Source: JACPWY01 sp964603655 (GTDB lineage: Bacteria > Bdellovibrionota > FAC87 > UBA2466). From it: a stretch of DNA of 21,745 nucleotides. The translations under genes were made by a program, and so were the position numbers. This document shows, one piece after another, positions 14,395-21,745 of this stretch. The notes under the pieces were generated by a model. That model was not told where the DNA came from. It saw only the letters and a list, made by a program, of their open reading frames with translations, and made no database searches. Location of the stretch: assembly GCA_964603655.1 (NCBI GenBank), contig CAZRVZ010000157.1, positions 1-21,745 of the forward strand, given 5' to 3'. The stretch's first letter is position 1, and each line of letters begins with the position of its first letter.

Positions 14395-14665
14395 ATTGAA
14401 TGAATTCCTTGAATTCCTTTCCAGCGCGGAAACGCGGCGCCCAATGGGCCTTTATCTGAATTTCCGTTCCGGTTTGGGGATTACGTCCGCGCCGAGCGGC
14501 CCGTTTAGAACGCAAAAAGGTTCCGAATCCCACCAAACGCACCTCATCGCCCTTTTTAACGGCGGTCTTGGTGAATTCGATGGTTGCATCGATTACTCGT
14601 TGGCAGTCGGCCTTCGTTAGATGGGTCTCTGTTGCTACCTTTTCGACGAGTTCATTCTTGTTCAT
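14393..14665 (-). CDS. HU family DNA-binding protein
   Basis: This 90-residue protein is a full-length HU/IHF-type DNA-bending protein. It has the helical dimer core, GFGTF at 46-50, and the beta-arm tip GRNPQTG (60-66) with the DNA-intercalating R61-N62-P63. The C-terminal PRFRAGKEFKEFI helix is canonical. It binds DNA as a dimer and compacts the nucleoid. The stretch before the last helix reads IKAHWAPRF where most HU proteins have IPA-type sequence, a small divergence. The ATG follows AGGAGG. HU versus IHF subunit cannot be told by eye, though HU is more likely. Confidence 0.94.
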   Translation of the reverse strand: MNKNELVEKVATETHLTKADCQRVIDATIEFTKTAVKKGDEVRLVGFGTFLRSKRAARRGRNPQTGTEIQIKAHWAPRFRAGKEFKEFIQ

Positions 14666-14725
14666 TGATTCCTCCTATTGATAATCCATACCCAAAACTG
14701 CCGGGTGAACATTTACGAAGTGGAA

Positions 14726-14754
14726 AATATAAAAAAAAAATGTCCATTGGGCAA
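14726..14754 (-). promoter_or_regulatory. Candidate HU promoter with a poly-T spacer
   Basis: On the minus strand, TTGCCC (14754-14749) and TATATT (14731-14726) are 17 bp apart, about 60 bp upstream of the HU ATG. The spacer contains a run of T (A10 at 14731-14740 on the plus strand), so length change by slippage would alter promoter spacing. Confidence 0.5.
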
Positions 14755-14810
14755 GCATTTCGTTTTACGGACTGGCCAATGGCTGGTGATCGGGGTTACG
14801 ATCAATTTCG

Positions 14811-15632
14811 ATGGCGCATCTTCATCAACCCAACATCGACCCTGTTTTAATTCGCCTGTGGGGCCCGTTTCAAATTCGTTGGTATTCGTTGCTATACGTG
14901 GGCGCATTCATTCTGGCGCGCACTATCTTAAATCGGTTGGCGCGCGACGAGCGCTTTCGTTTTTCGACTGAAGACGTCGAACAGCTCATTGTCTGGGCCC
15001 TGGTGGGTGCGGTCATCGGAGCGCGCGTAATCTATTGTCTTGTTTATGATCCATCGAGCCTCGCCGAAAATCCCCTCAACCTGTTTCAGGTTTATAAGGG
15101 GGGGCTGTCGTTCCACGGTGGCCTTCTCGGCGTGATCGTAGCGATGATTCTATTCTCCCGTAAACGCCACATCCCGTTTTGGAACCTCGCAGACGCTGCC
15201 GCTCTGGCTACGCCAACCGGTTTAGCGATGGGTCGCATCGGTAACTTTATGAACGGGGAACTTTACGGCAGAGTCTCAACTGTCCCCTGGGCCATTATTT
15301 TTCGAGATGGCGGGCCAGAACCCAGGCACCCCTCCCAGCTTTACGAGTTTTTTCTGGAGGGGGTGGTACTCTTCATAATCCTTTGGCTAGCGCGCTCCCG
15401 CTGTCGCAAAGACGGTCAGATTTCTCTGCTATTTCTGGTTGGGTATTCGATCGCCCGTTTTATCGTCGAATTCTTTCGAGAACCGGACGCTCAGCTGGGA
15501 TACCTCGCATTGGGACTCACCATGGGCCAGTTCCTCAGTCTTGCCACAATCGGCGCCGCGGCCATGCTTTGGAGGTGGGGCTTTTCTTCGAAAGATTCTC
15601 CCGGCCGAAAGCAGAAGGGGAAATTACGCTGA
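14811..15632 (+). CDS. lgt: Prolipoprotein diacylglyceryl transferase
   Basis: This 273-residue multi-pass inner-membrane enzyme transfers diacylglycerol from phosphatidylglycerol to the lipobox Cys of prelipoproteins, the first step of lipoprotein maturation. The signature GRIGNFMNGELYGR starts at 141, with R142 and N145 in the expected places. H102 in GGLSFHGG and the HPSQLYE motif further on are also conserved. About seven hydrophobic segments are visible, and the Arg/Lys-rich C-terminal tail is cytoplasmic. The N-terminal DPVLIRLWGPFQIRWYSLLY is typical of Lgt. No strong Shine-Dalgarno precedes the ATG. The two lipoproteins at 8142-9008 and 9233-9778 are plausible substrates. Its 3' end overlaps the next gene by 9 bp. 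Confidence 0.97.
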   Translation: MAHLHQPNIDPVLIRLWGPFQIRWYSLLYVGAFILARTILNRLARDERFRFSTEDVEQLIVWALVGAVIGARVIYCLVYDPSSLAENPLNLFQVYKGGLSFHGGLLGVIVAMILFSRKRHIPFWNLADAAALATPTGLAMGRIGNFMNGELYGRVSTVPWAIIFRDGGPEPRHPSQLYEFFLEGVVLFIILWLARSRCRKDGQISLLFLVGYSIARFIVEFFREPDAQLGYLALGLTMGQFLSLATIGAAAMLWRWGFSSKDSPGRKQKGKLR

Positions 15633-15959
15633 GGGTCCCAAGGGACCCCGTCGAAGCTCTTTTCGAATTCCTACAAAGGTTCTGAGTCTCTGGCGAAGAA
15701 GGGCTTTTTCCAGTTGGAGACCCTTACGAATTTTTCGTTCAATTTTGCGTTTGGATTTGGACAGCTGGCTCACTAGCTTAGACACATTGATTTGCTGAAA
15801 TCCCCTGTCCACCCATTCCACGCTGGCCCGTGTCACCGTGAGGCCCCGGAGTGTCGACTCCAGATCGTGATAAACGCGAACGAGGTTATTCAGCCGGTTG
15901 GGCTGCCGCAGGACAGGCATACGACTGGGAATTATTTTTAATTTACTCTTTTTGGCCAT
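15624..15959 (-). CDS. Small basic protein of unknown function
   Basis: An open frame of 111 residues from ATG 15959 (GTG 15962 is also possible), convergent with lgt and overlapping it by 9 bp. The product is strongly basic, with Lys/Arg throughout and a helical, coiled-coil-like centre (about 55-85), and has no signal peptide or membrane segment. It might bind nucleic acid or an acidic partner, but no family was recognised. Only a weak Shine-Dalgarno (AACGGG) is seen. The smooth helical pattern argues for a real gene, but absence of homology evidence leaves it uncertain. Confidence 0.55.
   Translation of the reverse strand: MAKKSKLKIIPSRMPVLRQPNRLNNLVRVYHDLESTLRGLTVTRASVEWVDRGFQQINVSKLVSQLSKSKRKIERKIRKGLQLEKALLRQRLRTFVGIRKELRRGPLGPSA
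15633..15648. terminator. Short palindrome at the convergent lgt end
   Basis: GGGTCC (15633-15638) pairs with GGACCC (15643-15648) around a four-base loop, just after the lgt stop and inside the end of the small basic gene. No T-run follows, so terminator function is only suggested by position. Confidence 0.3.
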
Positions 15960-15979
15960 CACCCGTTACCAATGTCCCA

Positions 15980-15994
15980 TTACCGAAGCGGTAA
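15980..15994. repeat. Perfect 6-bp hairpin TTACCG/CGGTAA
   Basis: TTACCG (15980-15985) and CGGTAA (15989-15994) flank a three-base loop between the outer-membrane protein gene and the small basic gene, both on the minus strand. It might limit read-through; no T-run is present. Confidence 0.35.
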
Positions 15995-16032
15995 CTTCGC
16001 AGCCGCAAAAGATTTTGGCAAGCTTCAATGCA

Positions 16033-16734
16033 TCATAAGGGAGGGAGAAAAAAAGAAATCCCGGCCATCACCGTATAATTACTTTTAAGTGATCTCTTAT
16101 CGTAAGTCTGACTATTCACCACGTAATCCCGCAGGTCCACCACGAGCCCCATGGCGGAGTTTAGAAAAATCTTAAACCCCAGCCCGACTGCGAGTGTCGT
16201 ATCCCATGATGTGTTAATTGTCGTTCCATTAGGGTCTGATTTGGATAATTTCAATGTTTCTACATTGGCCAATCCCAGACCGATAGAGGCGTAGATATCA
16301 AAATAGACCACCGAGCTCCCGAAAAACCGCATCTTTCCATAAAGGGGAGAAATCAAGAGACTGGTAACCGCCATGGTTTTTACCCTGAGCACGTCGAGTC
16401 GTTGGATATCCTTTGTCGCGTCGGCGACCAAGTCATTGGTAAATGTTGTTGTTCGGGCGGTCAGGGTCTGAAAATCCACGATCTCCCACCCGAAATGGTC
16501 GGAAAAATGCCACGATGCCCGGCCTCCCACATTAAAATGATCCACCAGAAGATCGTAGGGCATCAAACCTCCCAACACGCCTAGTTCGATGGATGATGGC
16601 TTGTAAAATATTTTGTTGCGGATCGCCGCAGCCGCGGACGATTCGAATTGCTTCTGCGACTGGCTCGCCGGATCTGGTAACGCCAAAAGAGAGCGGGACA
16701 AAATCATCAGGATTGTCAAATGTCGCATTATCAT
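16033..16734 (-). CDS. Outer-membrane beta-barrel domain protein
   Basis: The 233-residue precursor has a signal peptide (MIMRHLTILMILSRSLLA) and a barrel-type mature region with alternating strands and many Gly and aromatic residues. The order KIFYKP...IELGVLGG...HFNVGGRASWHFSDHFGWEI is like the outer-membrane beta-barrel family common in delta-proteobacteria and relatives (the group often labelled TIGR04565). This match is from pattern memory. The ATG follows AAGGA 7 nt upstream. It is divergent from the site-2 protease gene with only 52 bp between, so both promoters must fit in or overlap that gap. Its role is unknown. Confidence 0.78.
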   Translation of the reverse strand: MIMRHLTILMILSRSLLALPDPASQSQKQFESSAAAAIRNKIFYKPSSIELGVLGGLMPYDLLVDHFNVGGRASWHFSDHFGWEIVDFQTLTARTTTFTNDLVADATKDIQRLDVLRVKTMAVTSLLISPLYGKMRFFGSSVVYFDIYASIGLGLANVETLKLSKSDPNGTTINTSWDTTLAVGLGFKIFLNSAMGLVVDLRDYVVNSQTYDKRSLKSNYTVMAGISFFLPPL

Positions 16735-16786
16735 GAAAGAGTCCTTTTGCTTTTGAAGTCGTTTCTATTCTATTCTACCTGACGGA

Positions 16787-17428
16787 ATGGCTCAAGGCTG
16801 GCTCAATGTACTTCTGCTGGTACCGATTTTTCTGTTTTGCCTCAGTGTGCACGAGTTTGCCCATGCCTGGGTCGCCGTTCGGTGCGGGGATTTGACGGCG
16901 AAAAAGCTCGGACGCTTGTCGCTGCACCCGATGGCGCATGCCGATCTCATCGGCACGTTGGCGCTTCCCATTCTGTGCATCTATTACGGCTGGCCATTTT
17001 TCGGCTGGGCAAAGCCGGTTCCCGTCGATGTTCGCAACTTAAAGCGCGGCAGGCGAGATATGTCCCTCGTCGCCGCAGCCGGACCGGCTGCCAACGTAGT
17101 TTTGGCACTCCTGGCTACAGCCCTTCTCTTTGTTTTGGTTCGCCTGGAAGTCGAACATAAGATTTTAGACACCGTGAAGCTCTTCACGGTCGTTTCAATC
17201 CAGGTGAACCTCGCGCTGGCCTTTTTCAATTTGCTTCCGGTTCCGCCGCTCGACGGGTTTAATATATTGCAGGGCTTTTTGCCTCGCCAGGCAGTCTCAT
17301 GGCTTTACCGGTTTGCACCGGCGGCAAATCTCATTTTACTGGTGCTGCTCATTTCGGGGGGCCTCTCCTACCTCGGCAGACCCATCGGATACTGCTTTCG
17401 GTTTCTCATTCAACTAGCCACCACCTGA
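16787..17428 (+). CDS. Site-2 protease family membrane metalloprotease (M50)
   Basis: A 213-residue multi-pass membrane protein. The zinc motif is HEFAH (H22, E23, H26) in the first hydrophobic segment, and the third ligand is D156 in NLLPVPPLDGFN. Both are the hallmarks of peptidase M50. The compact form with no PDZ domain resembles the small site-2 protease-like group rather than RseP. These enzymes cut within the membrane; its substrate is not known. The active-site residues are all present. The ATG has only a weak ACGGA nearby. It is divergent from the outer-membrane protein gene and 97 bp before the Cys-rich gene. Confidence 0.93.
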   Translation: MAQGWLNVLLLVPIFLFCLSVHEFAHAWVAVRCGDLTAKKLGRLSLHPMAHADLIGTLALPILCIYYGWPFFGWAKPVPVDVRNLKRGRRDMSLVAAAGPAANVVLALLATALLFVLVRLEVEHKILDTVKLFTVVSIQVNLALAFFNLLPVPPLDGFNILQGFLPRQAVSWLYRFAPAANLILLVLLISGGLSYLGRPIGYCFRFLIQLATT

Positions 17429-17452
17429 GACCTGACCACCTGACCCTGCGAT

Positions 17453-17485
17453 TTGACGCTAGTCCTCTGAAGTCGTTAATATAAT
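17453..17485 (+). promoter_or_regulatory. Candidate promoter for the Cys-rich protein gene
   Basis: TTGACG (17453-17458) is followed 18 bp later by TAATAT (17477-17482); a perfect TATAAT is at 17480-17485 but would need a 21-bp spacer. The ATG is about 41 bp downstream. The AT-rich stretch is absent from the neighbouring coding DNA. Confidence 0.5.
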
Positions 17486-17525
17486 ACAAATTTAATAAAC
17501 GTTTCTTAATCGAAAGGTGGCTCCC

Positions 17526-17807
17526 ATGAAAAACACTCTCTTCCTATTACTGGCACTGGCTATCACCGCACCGACGGGTTTTGCCGGTGACAAGTCCAAG
17601 TGCACCTGTGACGAAAAATGTGCCCAATCCTGTGCCAAGAAAGAGGGGGCAAAGACGTGTGCGTGTAAAGCGTGTGAATGTGCCAAGACCGGCAAATGCA
17701 AGCATGACAAGTGCAAGCACCACGATCATGAAAAGGCCGATTCGAAGGCAGCCACCAAAGCGGCAGAAACGGTAGCACCGGCTGCGCCGACTACCGAGCA
17801 AAAGTAA
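17526..17807 (+). CDS. Secreted Cys/His-rich metal-binding-like protein
   Basis: The 93-residue precursor starts at ATG 17526, which follows AAGGTGG; the frame at 17517 only adds three residues. A signal peptide ends at GFAG. The mature core of about 45 residues has ten Cys, including CTC, CAC and CEC pairs, plus Lys and His (HDKCKHHDH). The tail is Ala/Lys/Glu-rich and probably disordered. The CxC spacing is like a metallothionein, but the protein is exported, so it may bind copper, zinc or iron in the periplasm. No family was recognised. A role in metal storage or resistance is inferred only from composition. Confidence 0.75.
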   Translation: MKNTLFLLLALAITAPTGFAGDKSKCTCDEKCAQSCAKKEGAKTCACKACECAKTGKCKHDKCKHHDHEKADSKAATKAAETVAPAAPTTEQK

Positions 17808-17820
17808 TCGACGTTTCTGA

Positions 17821-17880
17821 GATCCCATCAATGCAGGGTAGTTTTTGGCATACCAAAAACTACATCGCATTGATGGGATC
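17821..17880. repeat. 60-nt two-tier perfect hairpin overlapping the priA end
   Basis: GATCCCATCAATGC (17821-17834) is exactly complementary to 17867-17880, and inside it GTAGTTTTTGG (17838-17848) is exactly complementary to 17853-17863 around loop CATA. Only a 3x3 internal loop separates the two stems, giving 25 pairs in 60 nt. The right outer arm and part of the inner arm encode the last priA codons and stop. It probably terminates the convergent Cys-rich and priA transcripts, though no T-run follows the outer stem. Confidence 0.8.
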
Positions 17881-19881
17881 GATATCGAAGGTCACTTGCA
17901 CGCTTGTTTTACGGCGTTGGGTGATCGCGCTAACCGCCCCCAGTGCCCGTTTGAGTTCACCGACCGATCCGCTCTTGATGAGGCAATGCCAACGGTAGTA
18001 GTTGCGCAACTTCGCCAGAGGTGCCTCCGAAGGGCCTAGTACCGAGCATTGAATTTTGTGATGAGTAAACTCGGCCAAGAGTTCCCGTACGCACACCTGG
18101 GCGAAATCGGATACTCTTGCTGAATTCTTGTGCTGAAACCTGACCAGTGCCAACCGGCAAAAGGGTGGGAATCGGTGTTTTCTGCGAAGCTCCAATTCGG
18201 TCTGGTAGAACTCCTCGGACGGCTTCGTAAATATCGTCGATAAGATCGGATGCTCGGGCAGGACAGTTTGCACGAGAACCTCACCCCGGTCCTCGGCCCG
18301 TCCGGCGCGGCCAGCCACTTGGGTCAACATCTGAAACGTGCGTTCATAAGCTCTGAAATCGGGGATATTCAGGTTCGCATCGGCGTTGAGAATCCCCACG
18401 AGGGTAATGCCGGGAAAGTCGTGGCCCTTGGCAATCATTTGAGTTCCTATGACGATGTCGACGTCCCGGCGCGCGATACGTTCGAGGAGCGCCTCGAGCT
18501 CCTTTTTTGTGGTGACAGCGCTGCGATCCATTCGGGCAATCTGCGCTTGGGGGAATCGTTCCCGCAGTGTGCGCTCCACCTGTTCGGTGCCGAATCCAAT
18601 CGTCTGGATGTGCACACCCTGACATTCGGAGCACTGCGGAGGAACCGCCTTTCGCATACCACAATAGTGGCATCGCAGCGCCCGAGGCGATCGGTAGTAG
18701 GTTAATCCGATATCACAGTTGATGCACCGCCAGGAATGGCCGCAGTCGCCACAATAGAGCAGGTGGGCAAAACCCAGTCGGTTCAAATACAAAATGGCCT
18801 GCTGTTTTTGGGACAACACTCGTTTTAGCGCCAAATCCAGACTCCGACTCAGCCAGGGAATTTCCACTATTCGTTCGGATTCGAGTTTCAAATCGACGAG
18901 CTTCACGACGGGCATGGGCCGTTCCTGCACCCGACGGCTCAAGCGCGCGTATGAAAACTTGCCGGTGGTCGTGTGAAAATAACTTTCAACCGATGGGGTC
19001 GCCGAACCCAGAATCACCCTTGCCCCCGTGCGCGATGCGCGCACGATCGCCATGTCTCTGGCGTGGTAACGTAACTCATCCTCCTGCTTGAACGAAGTCT
19101 CGTGCTCTTCATCCACGATGATGCAGCCCAGATTTTTAACTGGGGCAAAGACGGCGGAGCGGGCGCCGATGACTATCCGCGCGTCCCCCTTTTGCACCCG
19201 ATCCCATTCCCGCTGCCGCTCTCGCGGACTCAGATGACTGTGCCACACGGCGACCTGCCCCGGAAAGCGGGCGGAGAATCGCGCCACCAGAAGCGGGGTC
19301 AGTGAAATCTCCGGCACGAGTACGATGGCCCCCAATCCCTTTTCGGCAAAGCTCTGCAAACAACGAATGTAAACTTCCGTCTTTCCACTTCCGGTAACTC
19401 CGTGAAGTAAGCACGGACGTACTTCGTTGGGATCCAGTATCTTGGCAATGGCAATCGATTGTTCTTCGGTTAGTTGCTCAGGGATAGAACCGGATAGCAG
19501 GTCCGTTTGATCCGGACTGGCGGTTGAAGCAGCCGAACGTTTCGACGTTCGCGTCGCTCTCTTTTGCCACGAGTGTCGCGGTATAGCCGCGGCGATCACC
19601 TCTCCTAGTGGGTGGCAATAATACTCGGAAACCCAGCGCAAAAAACCGAGCATGGAATCATCAAATAGCGGGGCATCGGCCACCACGCTCTGAATGGTTT
19701 TCAATCGGGATGAGTCCACAGTGGTCGTTTCGGGGAAGCCAAGCACAAAGCCGACCGTCGACCGGTTTCGGAACGGAACTTCGATGACGCTCCCGATACC
19801 GATCTGGCTAGCGATTTCAGGGGTTGCTTCGTAATGGAATGACCCAGCTACGCGAAACGGAACCGCCACGTCCACAATCAT
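17860..19881 (-). CDS. priA: Primosomal protein N' (PriA helicase)
   Basis: The 673-residue protein is a PriA-type 3'-to-5' DNA helicase that reloads the replisome at stalled forks. Its N-terminal DNA-binding region (1-130) is followed by Walker A GVTGSGKT (161-168), the DEEH box (257-260), SAT at 293-295, and motif VI QVAGRAGR (521-528). Eight Cys form the two zinc sites (C377, C380, C386, C389, C404, C407, C417, C420). All expected motifs are present. The length is slightly below E. coli PriA (732 residues). Its ATG overlaps the stop of the exported-protein gene (ATGA), so translation is probably coupled. The 3' end lies in a large hairpin. Confidence 0.97.
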   Translation of the reverse strand: MIVDVAVPFRVAGSFHYEATPEIASQIGIGSVIEVPFRNRSTVGFVLGFPETTTVDSSRLKTIQSVVADAPLFDDSMLGFLRWVSEYYCHPLGEVIAAAIPRHSWQKRATRTSKRSAASTASPDQTDLLSGSIPEQLTEEQSIAIAKILDPNEVRPCLLHGVTGSGKTEVYIRCLQSFAEKGLGAIVLVPEISLTPLLVARFSARFPGQVAVWHSHLSPRERQREWDRVQKGDARIVIGARSAVFAPVKNLGCIIVDEEHETSFKQEDELRYHARDMAIVRASRTGARVILGSATPSVESYFHTTTGKFSYARLSRRVQERPMPVVKLVDLKLESERIVEIPWLSRSLDLALKRVLSQKQQAILYLNRLGFAHLLYCGDCGHSWRCINCDIGLTYYRSPRALRCHYCGMRKAVPPQCSECQGVHIQTIGFGTEQVERTLRERFPQAQIARMDRSAVTTKKELEALLERIARRDVDIVIGTQMIAKGHDFPGITLVGILNADANLNIPDFRAYERTFQMLTQVAGRAGRAEDRGEVLVQTVLPEHPILSTIFTKPSEEFYQTELELRRKHRFPPFCRLALVRFQHKNSARVSDFAQVCVRELLAEFTHHKIQCSVLGPSEAPLAKLRNYYRWHCLIKSGSVGELKRALGAVSAITQRRKTSVQVTFDIDPINAM

Positions 19882-20762
19882 CGGAAACTCAATAATATCT
19901 TAAGGGCCGACTCGCTATCGGGAGAGCTATAACCCTCGGCCTTCATCAGGATTTCAATCGCCTTTTTGGACTCTTGCAACTGCGTCGCCGTCAAGGCCCT
20001 AGCGCTTTCCAGAACGCTTTCCACAATCGCGATTCCAGCCGACTCAAACGTCAGCACCCGTGGGAAGTACCCACCCAAGGGTTGAGAGGTGAAGTTTGAA
20101 AAATTCCATGCCGTCGTTCCGGATTCAGACTGCCACTCAATCCGAGCTACTCCACGGAGCGATCTTTCAAAATATACCGATCGCCTATTCTTGCCGTCCA
20201 GAAGTCCGTTGACCGAGTAGAATATTCCGAGCGGAGATTTTTTCAGCGACATGTCGGTCGGAACCAAATAGTTATCCTTTATATTCCACGTCGCCGGATC
20301 GCCCTCGAAATTAAAGCCAGGCTTGTATTGATAGAGTTGATCCGTTCGGATGAACTGCTCCGCAACGAGCACGGACTGCAATTCGTCGGGAATGACGGCT
20401 AACAATACTCGCAAAAAGGCCTTCGTTTCGGACGCGATCGACTTTCCACCGGTCAGCGAGTATTCCTTGCCGTTCCAACTGCCGCCCCAATTCCCATCGG
20501 CAAAGGTCCACTGAAAAAGCACTCGCCCCCGATCCCGAATGATGCGTTCGCGTACTGTGAGCCCCTCGCCTTCCGGTTTTAGGCGCACCTTGTGACTCAG
20601 CACCACCTCGATAGCTGACGTGTTTTTGCGACCCGAACACACCTCCTTGAGCATTGCACTCACCGGGGGGAAAAACGCATTCGCCGTGGTAACGACGATC
20701 GAAGACGCAATGACGAATAAAAAGCGCAGATTTGTTTTCGGCAACCCAATCGAAGCCGCCAT
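19878..20762 (-). CDS. Exported protein of unknown function
   Basis: The protein has 294 residues from ATG 20762, chosen because it leaves a normal signal peptide (hydrophobic FLFVIASSIVV, cleavage near TTANA) and follows AGAGGG; a GTG at 20780 would overlap galU by 10 bp. One Cys (VCSGRK) lies early in the mature part. The sequence is mixed strand and helix, with Trp-rich middle (FADGNWGGSWNG). This general form fits a periplasmic lipid- or polymer-binding protein, but no family was recognised. It sits between galU and priA, 8 bp after the galU stop and overlapping priA by 4 bp, so it is part of that operon. Confidence 0.78.
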   Translation of the reverse strand: MAASIGLPKTNLRFLFVIASSIVVTTANAFFPPVSAMLKEVCSGRKNTSAIEVVLSHKVRLKPEGEGLTVRERIIRDRGRVLFQWTFADGNWGGSWNGKEYSLTGGKSIASETKAFLRVLLAVIPDELQSVLVAEQFIRTDQLYQYKPGFNFEGDPATWNIKDNYLVPTDMSLKKSPLGIFYSVNGLLDGKNRRSVYFERSLRGVARIEWQSESGTTAWNFSNFTSQPLGGYFPRVLTFESAGIAIVESVLESARALTATQLQESKKAIEILMKAEGYSSPDSESALKILLSFR

Positions 20763-20770
20763 CAACCCTC

Positions 20771-21655
20771 TCAACGACACAGCTTCACCAGATACTCTCG
20801 CAGTTGCCCAGCCAACTCCGGGCGTCTGAGAGCCGCATCGATTTGGGCCTTTACGAAGTAATAGGGATTACCCATGTCGTATCGGGGTCCCTCAATCTTG
20901 CAGGCGAAGAGCGCTCCCGAATGGGCTAATCCGTTCATGGCATCGGTCAACTGGATTTCCCCACCGACTCCGGGCCGCACCCGTTTCAACTCTTCCAGAA
21001 TCGAAGGAGAAAAAACGTAGCGGCCGATGATGGCCCAGCCACTCGGTGCTTTGGCCGGCTCTGGCTTTTCTACGGCCGCCCGAATTTTCACGGGCTTTTC
21101 GCCGAGCTTTTCACCGCCGATATCGACGATTCCGTAGAACGGGGACTCGGACCGTGCGATCTCCACGACACCCACCACCGACTGGTTATGCCCCGTTTGG
21201 GCATCCAGAAGCGTCTTGAGGGCCGGTTTCTGCTCGGTCCACGGCGGAAAAATCTCGTCCCCCAAACACACGACGAACGGCTGATCCCCGATCACCGGTG
21301 CCGCGCAAAGAATGGCGTGGCCCAGGCCCAAGGGCTCCTTTTGCCTCACTGTTATAATCTCGCAGGCCCGGGCAAGACCCTGCATGCGATCGGCTAGATC
21401 CACTTTTCCTCGGGAACGTAACCAAATATCCAAACCGGGATTGAGATCGAAATGATCCTCAATCGCCACCTTGTCACGCGAAGAGATGAGCACCACCCGA
21501 TCGATTCCGGCATCCACGCACTCCTGAACAATGAACTGAATCGTCGGAGTGTCGAGTACCGGCAACATTTCCTTGGGCACACACTTGGAAAAGGGAAGCG
21601 ACCGGGTGCCGAGGCCCGCCACCGGAATTATCGCTGTCTTGATTTTCTGAGGCAT
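20771..21655 (-). CDS. galU: UTP-glucose-1-phosphate uridylyltransferase
   Basis: This 294-residue cytoplasmic enzyme makes UDP-glucose from UTP and glucose-1-phosphate, a precursor for envelope polysaccharides and trehalose or osmoprotectants. The nucleotide-binding motif is GLGTR at 14-18, followed by SKCVPKEMLPV with K28 in the usual place. The segments LGLGHAI, LGDEIF, GGEIQLTDA and GPRYDMGNP are the family's later conserved blocks. Length and motif order match bacterial GalU. It is the first gene of a tight group with the exported protein and priA. No Shine-Dalgarno is visible before the ATG. A candidate promoter is just upstream. Confidence 0.96.
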   Translation of the reverse strand: MPQKIKTAIIPVAGLGTRSLPFSKCVPKEMLPVLDTPTIQFIVQECVDAGIDRVVLISSRDKVAIEDHFDLNPGLDIWLRSRGKVDLADRMQGLARACEIITVRQKEPLGLGHAILCAAPVIGDQPFVVCLGDEIFPPWTEQKPALKTLLDAQTGHNQSVVGVVEIARSESPFYGIVDIGGEKLGEKPVKIRAAVEKPEPAKAPSGWAIIGRYVFSPSILEELKRVRPGVGGEIQLTDAMNGLAHSGALFACKIEGPRYDMGNPYYFVKAQIDAALRRPELAGQLREYLVKLCR

Positions 21656-21665
21656 AAAGTTGATT

Positions 21666-21692
21666 TTTCTATTGTTGGGCGTGGACTGTCAA
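21666..21692 (-). promoter_or_regulatory. Candidate galU promoter
   Basis: On the minus strand TTGACA (21692-21687) is a perfect -35 box, with TAGAAA (21671-21666) 15 bp downstream as a weak -10. The short spacing lowers confidence. It would give a very short leader, consistent with the missing Shine-Dalgarno. Confidence 0.4.
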
Positions 21693-21745
21693 AGCTAAAG
21701 CTCGTTTGAAACCCCAGGAGCTTGTCGCGCCACATCAATTAGTTA

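Noticed and set aside
1..21745. CRISPR array, prophage or rRNA/tRNA genes
   Set aside because: No regularly spaced repeats, phage structural genes or conserved RNA sequences were seen.

Overview
The window reads as chromosomal DNA of a Gram-negative bacterium with an outer membrane, moderately GC-rich and densely coded on both strands. Support comes from two lipobox lipoproteins, prolipoprotein diacylglyceryl transferase, and several predicted outer-membrane beta-barrels (a DUF1207-like protein and a delta-proteobacterial-type OMP). A near-perfect sigma-54 promoter and the overall gene mix suggest a Bdellovibrionota or other former delta-proteobacterial lineage. That placement is inference; there is no rRNA here to confirm it. 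No tRNA, CRISPR array, prophage or integron was found. The only mobile-type gene is a REP-associated (Y1/HUH) transposase.

Layout. 1-3926 (+): a stand-alone CheY-like receiver, then a 905-residue CheA-derived protein with an unusual order (CheX-like, HATPase, HPt, CheX-like, CheX-like; no CheW domain), then a HutD/Ves-type bicupin. 4204-5911 (+): a Y1 transposase whose stop overlaps the start of an exported thioredoxin-fold protein, then a dCTP deaminase-like enzyme. 5896-12590 (-): a short-chain dehydrogenase with no ordinary start codon, a secreted subtilisin-like protease, two lipoproteins, an exported coiled-coil protein built from a 98-residue duplication, and two envelope beta-barrel-type proteins. 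12796-13668 (+): a strong sigma-54 promoter drives a secreted Gly/Tyr/Cys- then Pro-rich protein. 13931-14665: a DksA-like factor (+) and HU (-) converge on a complex terminator. 14811-17428: lgt (+), a small basic protein (-), an outer-membrane protein (-) and a site-2 protease (+). 17526-17804 (+): a secreted Cys-rich metallothionein-like protein. 17860-21655 (-): galU, an exported unknown and priA, tightly packed as an operon.

How the parts may work together. Receiver plus CheA/CheX hybrid looks like a self-contained phosphorelay: ATP-binding domain, His-phosphotransfer domain and CheX-like domains in one polypeptide, next to a likely partner receiver. This is the best candidate for an under-described system. 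Most of the centre of the window encodes envelope proteins (lipoproteins, barrels, exported proteins), and lgt supplies the enzyme that would lipidate two of them. DksA-like and HU proteins are global regulators. galU supplies UDP-glucose for envelope polysaccharide, and priA restarts stalled replication forks.
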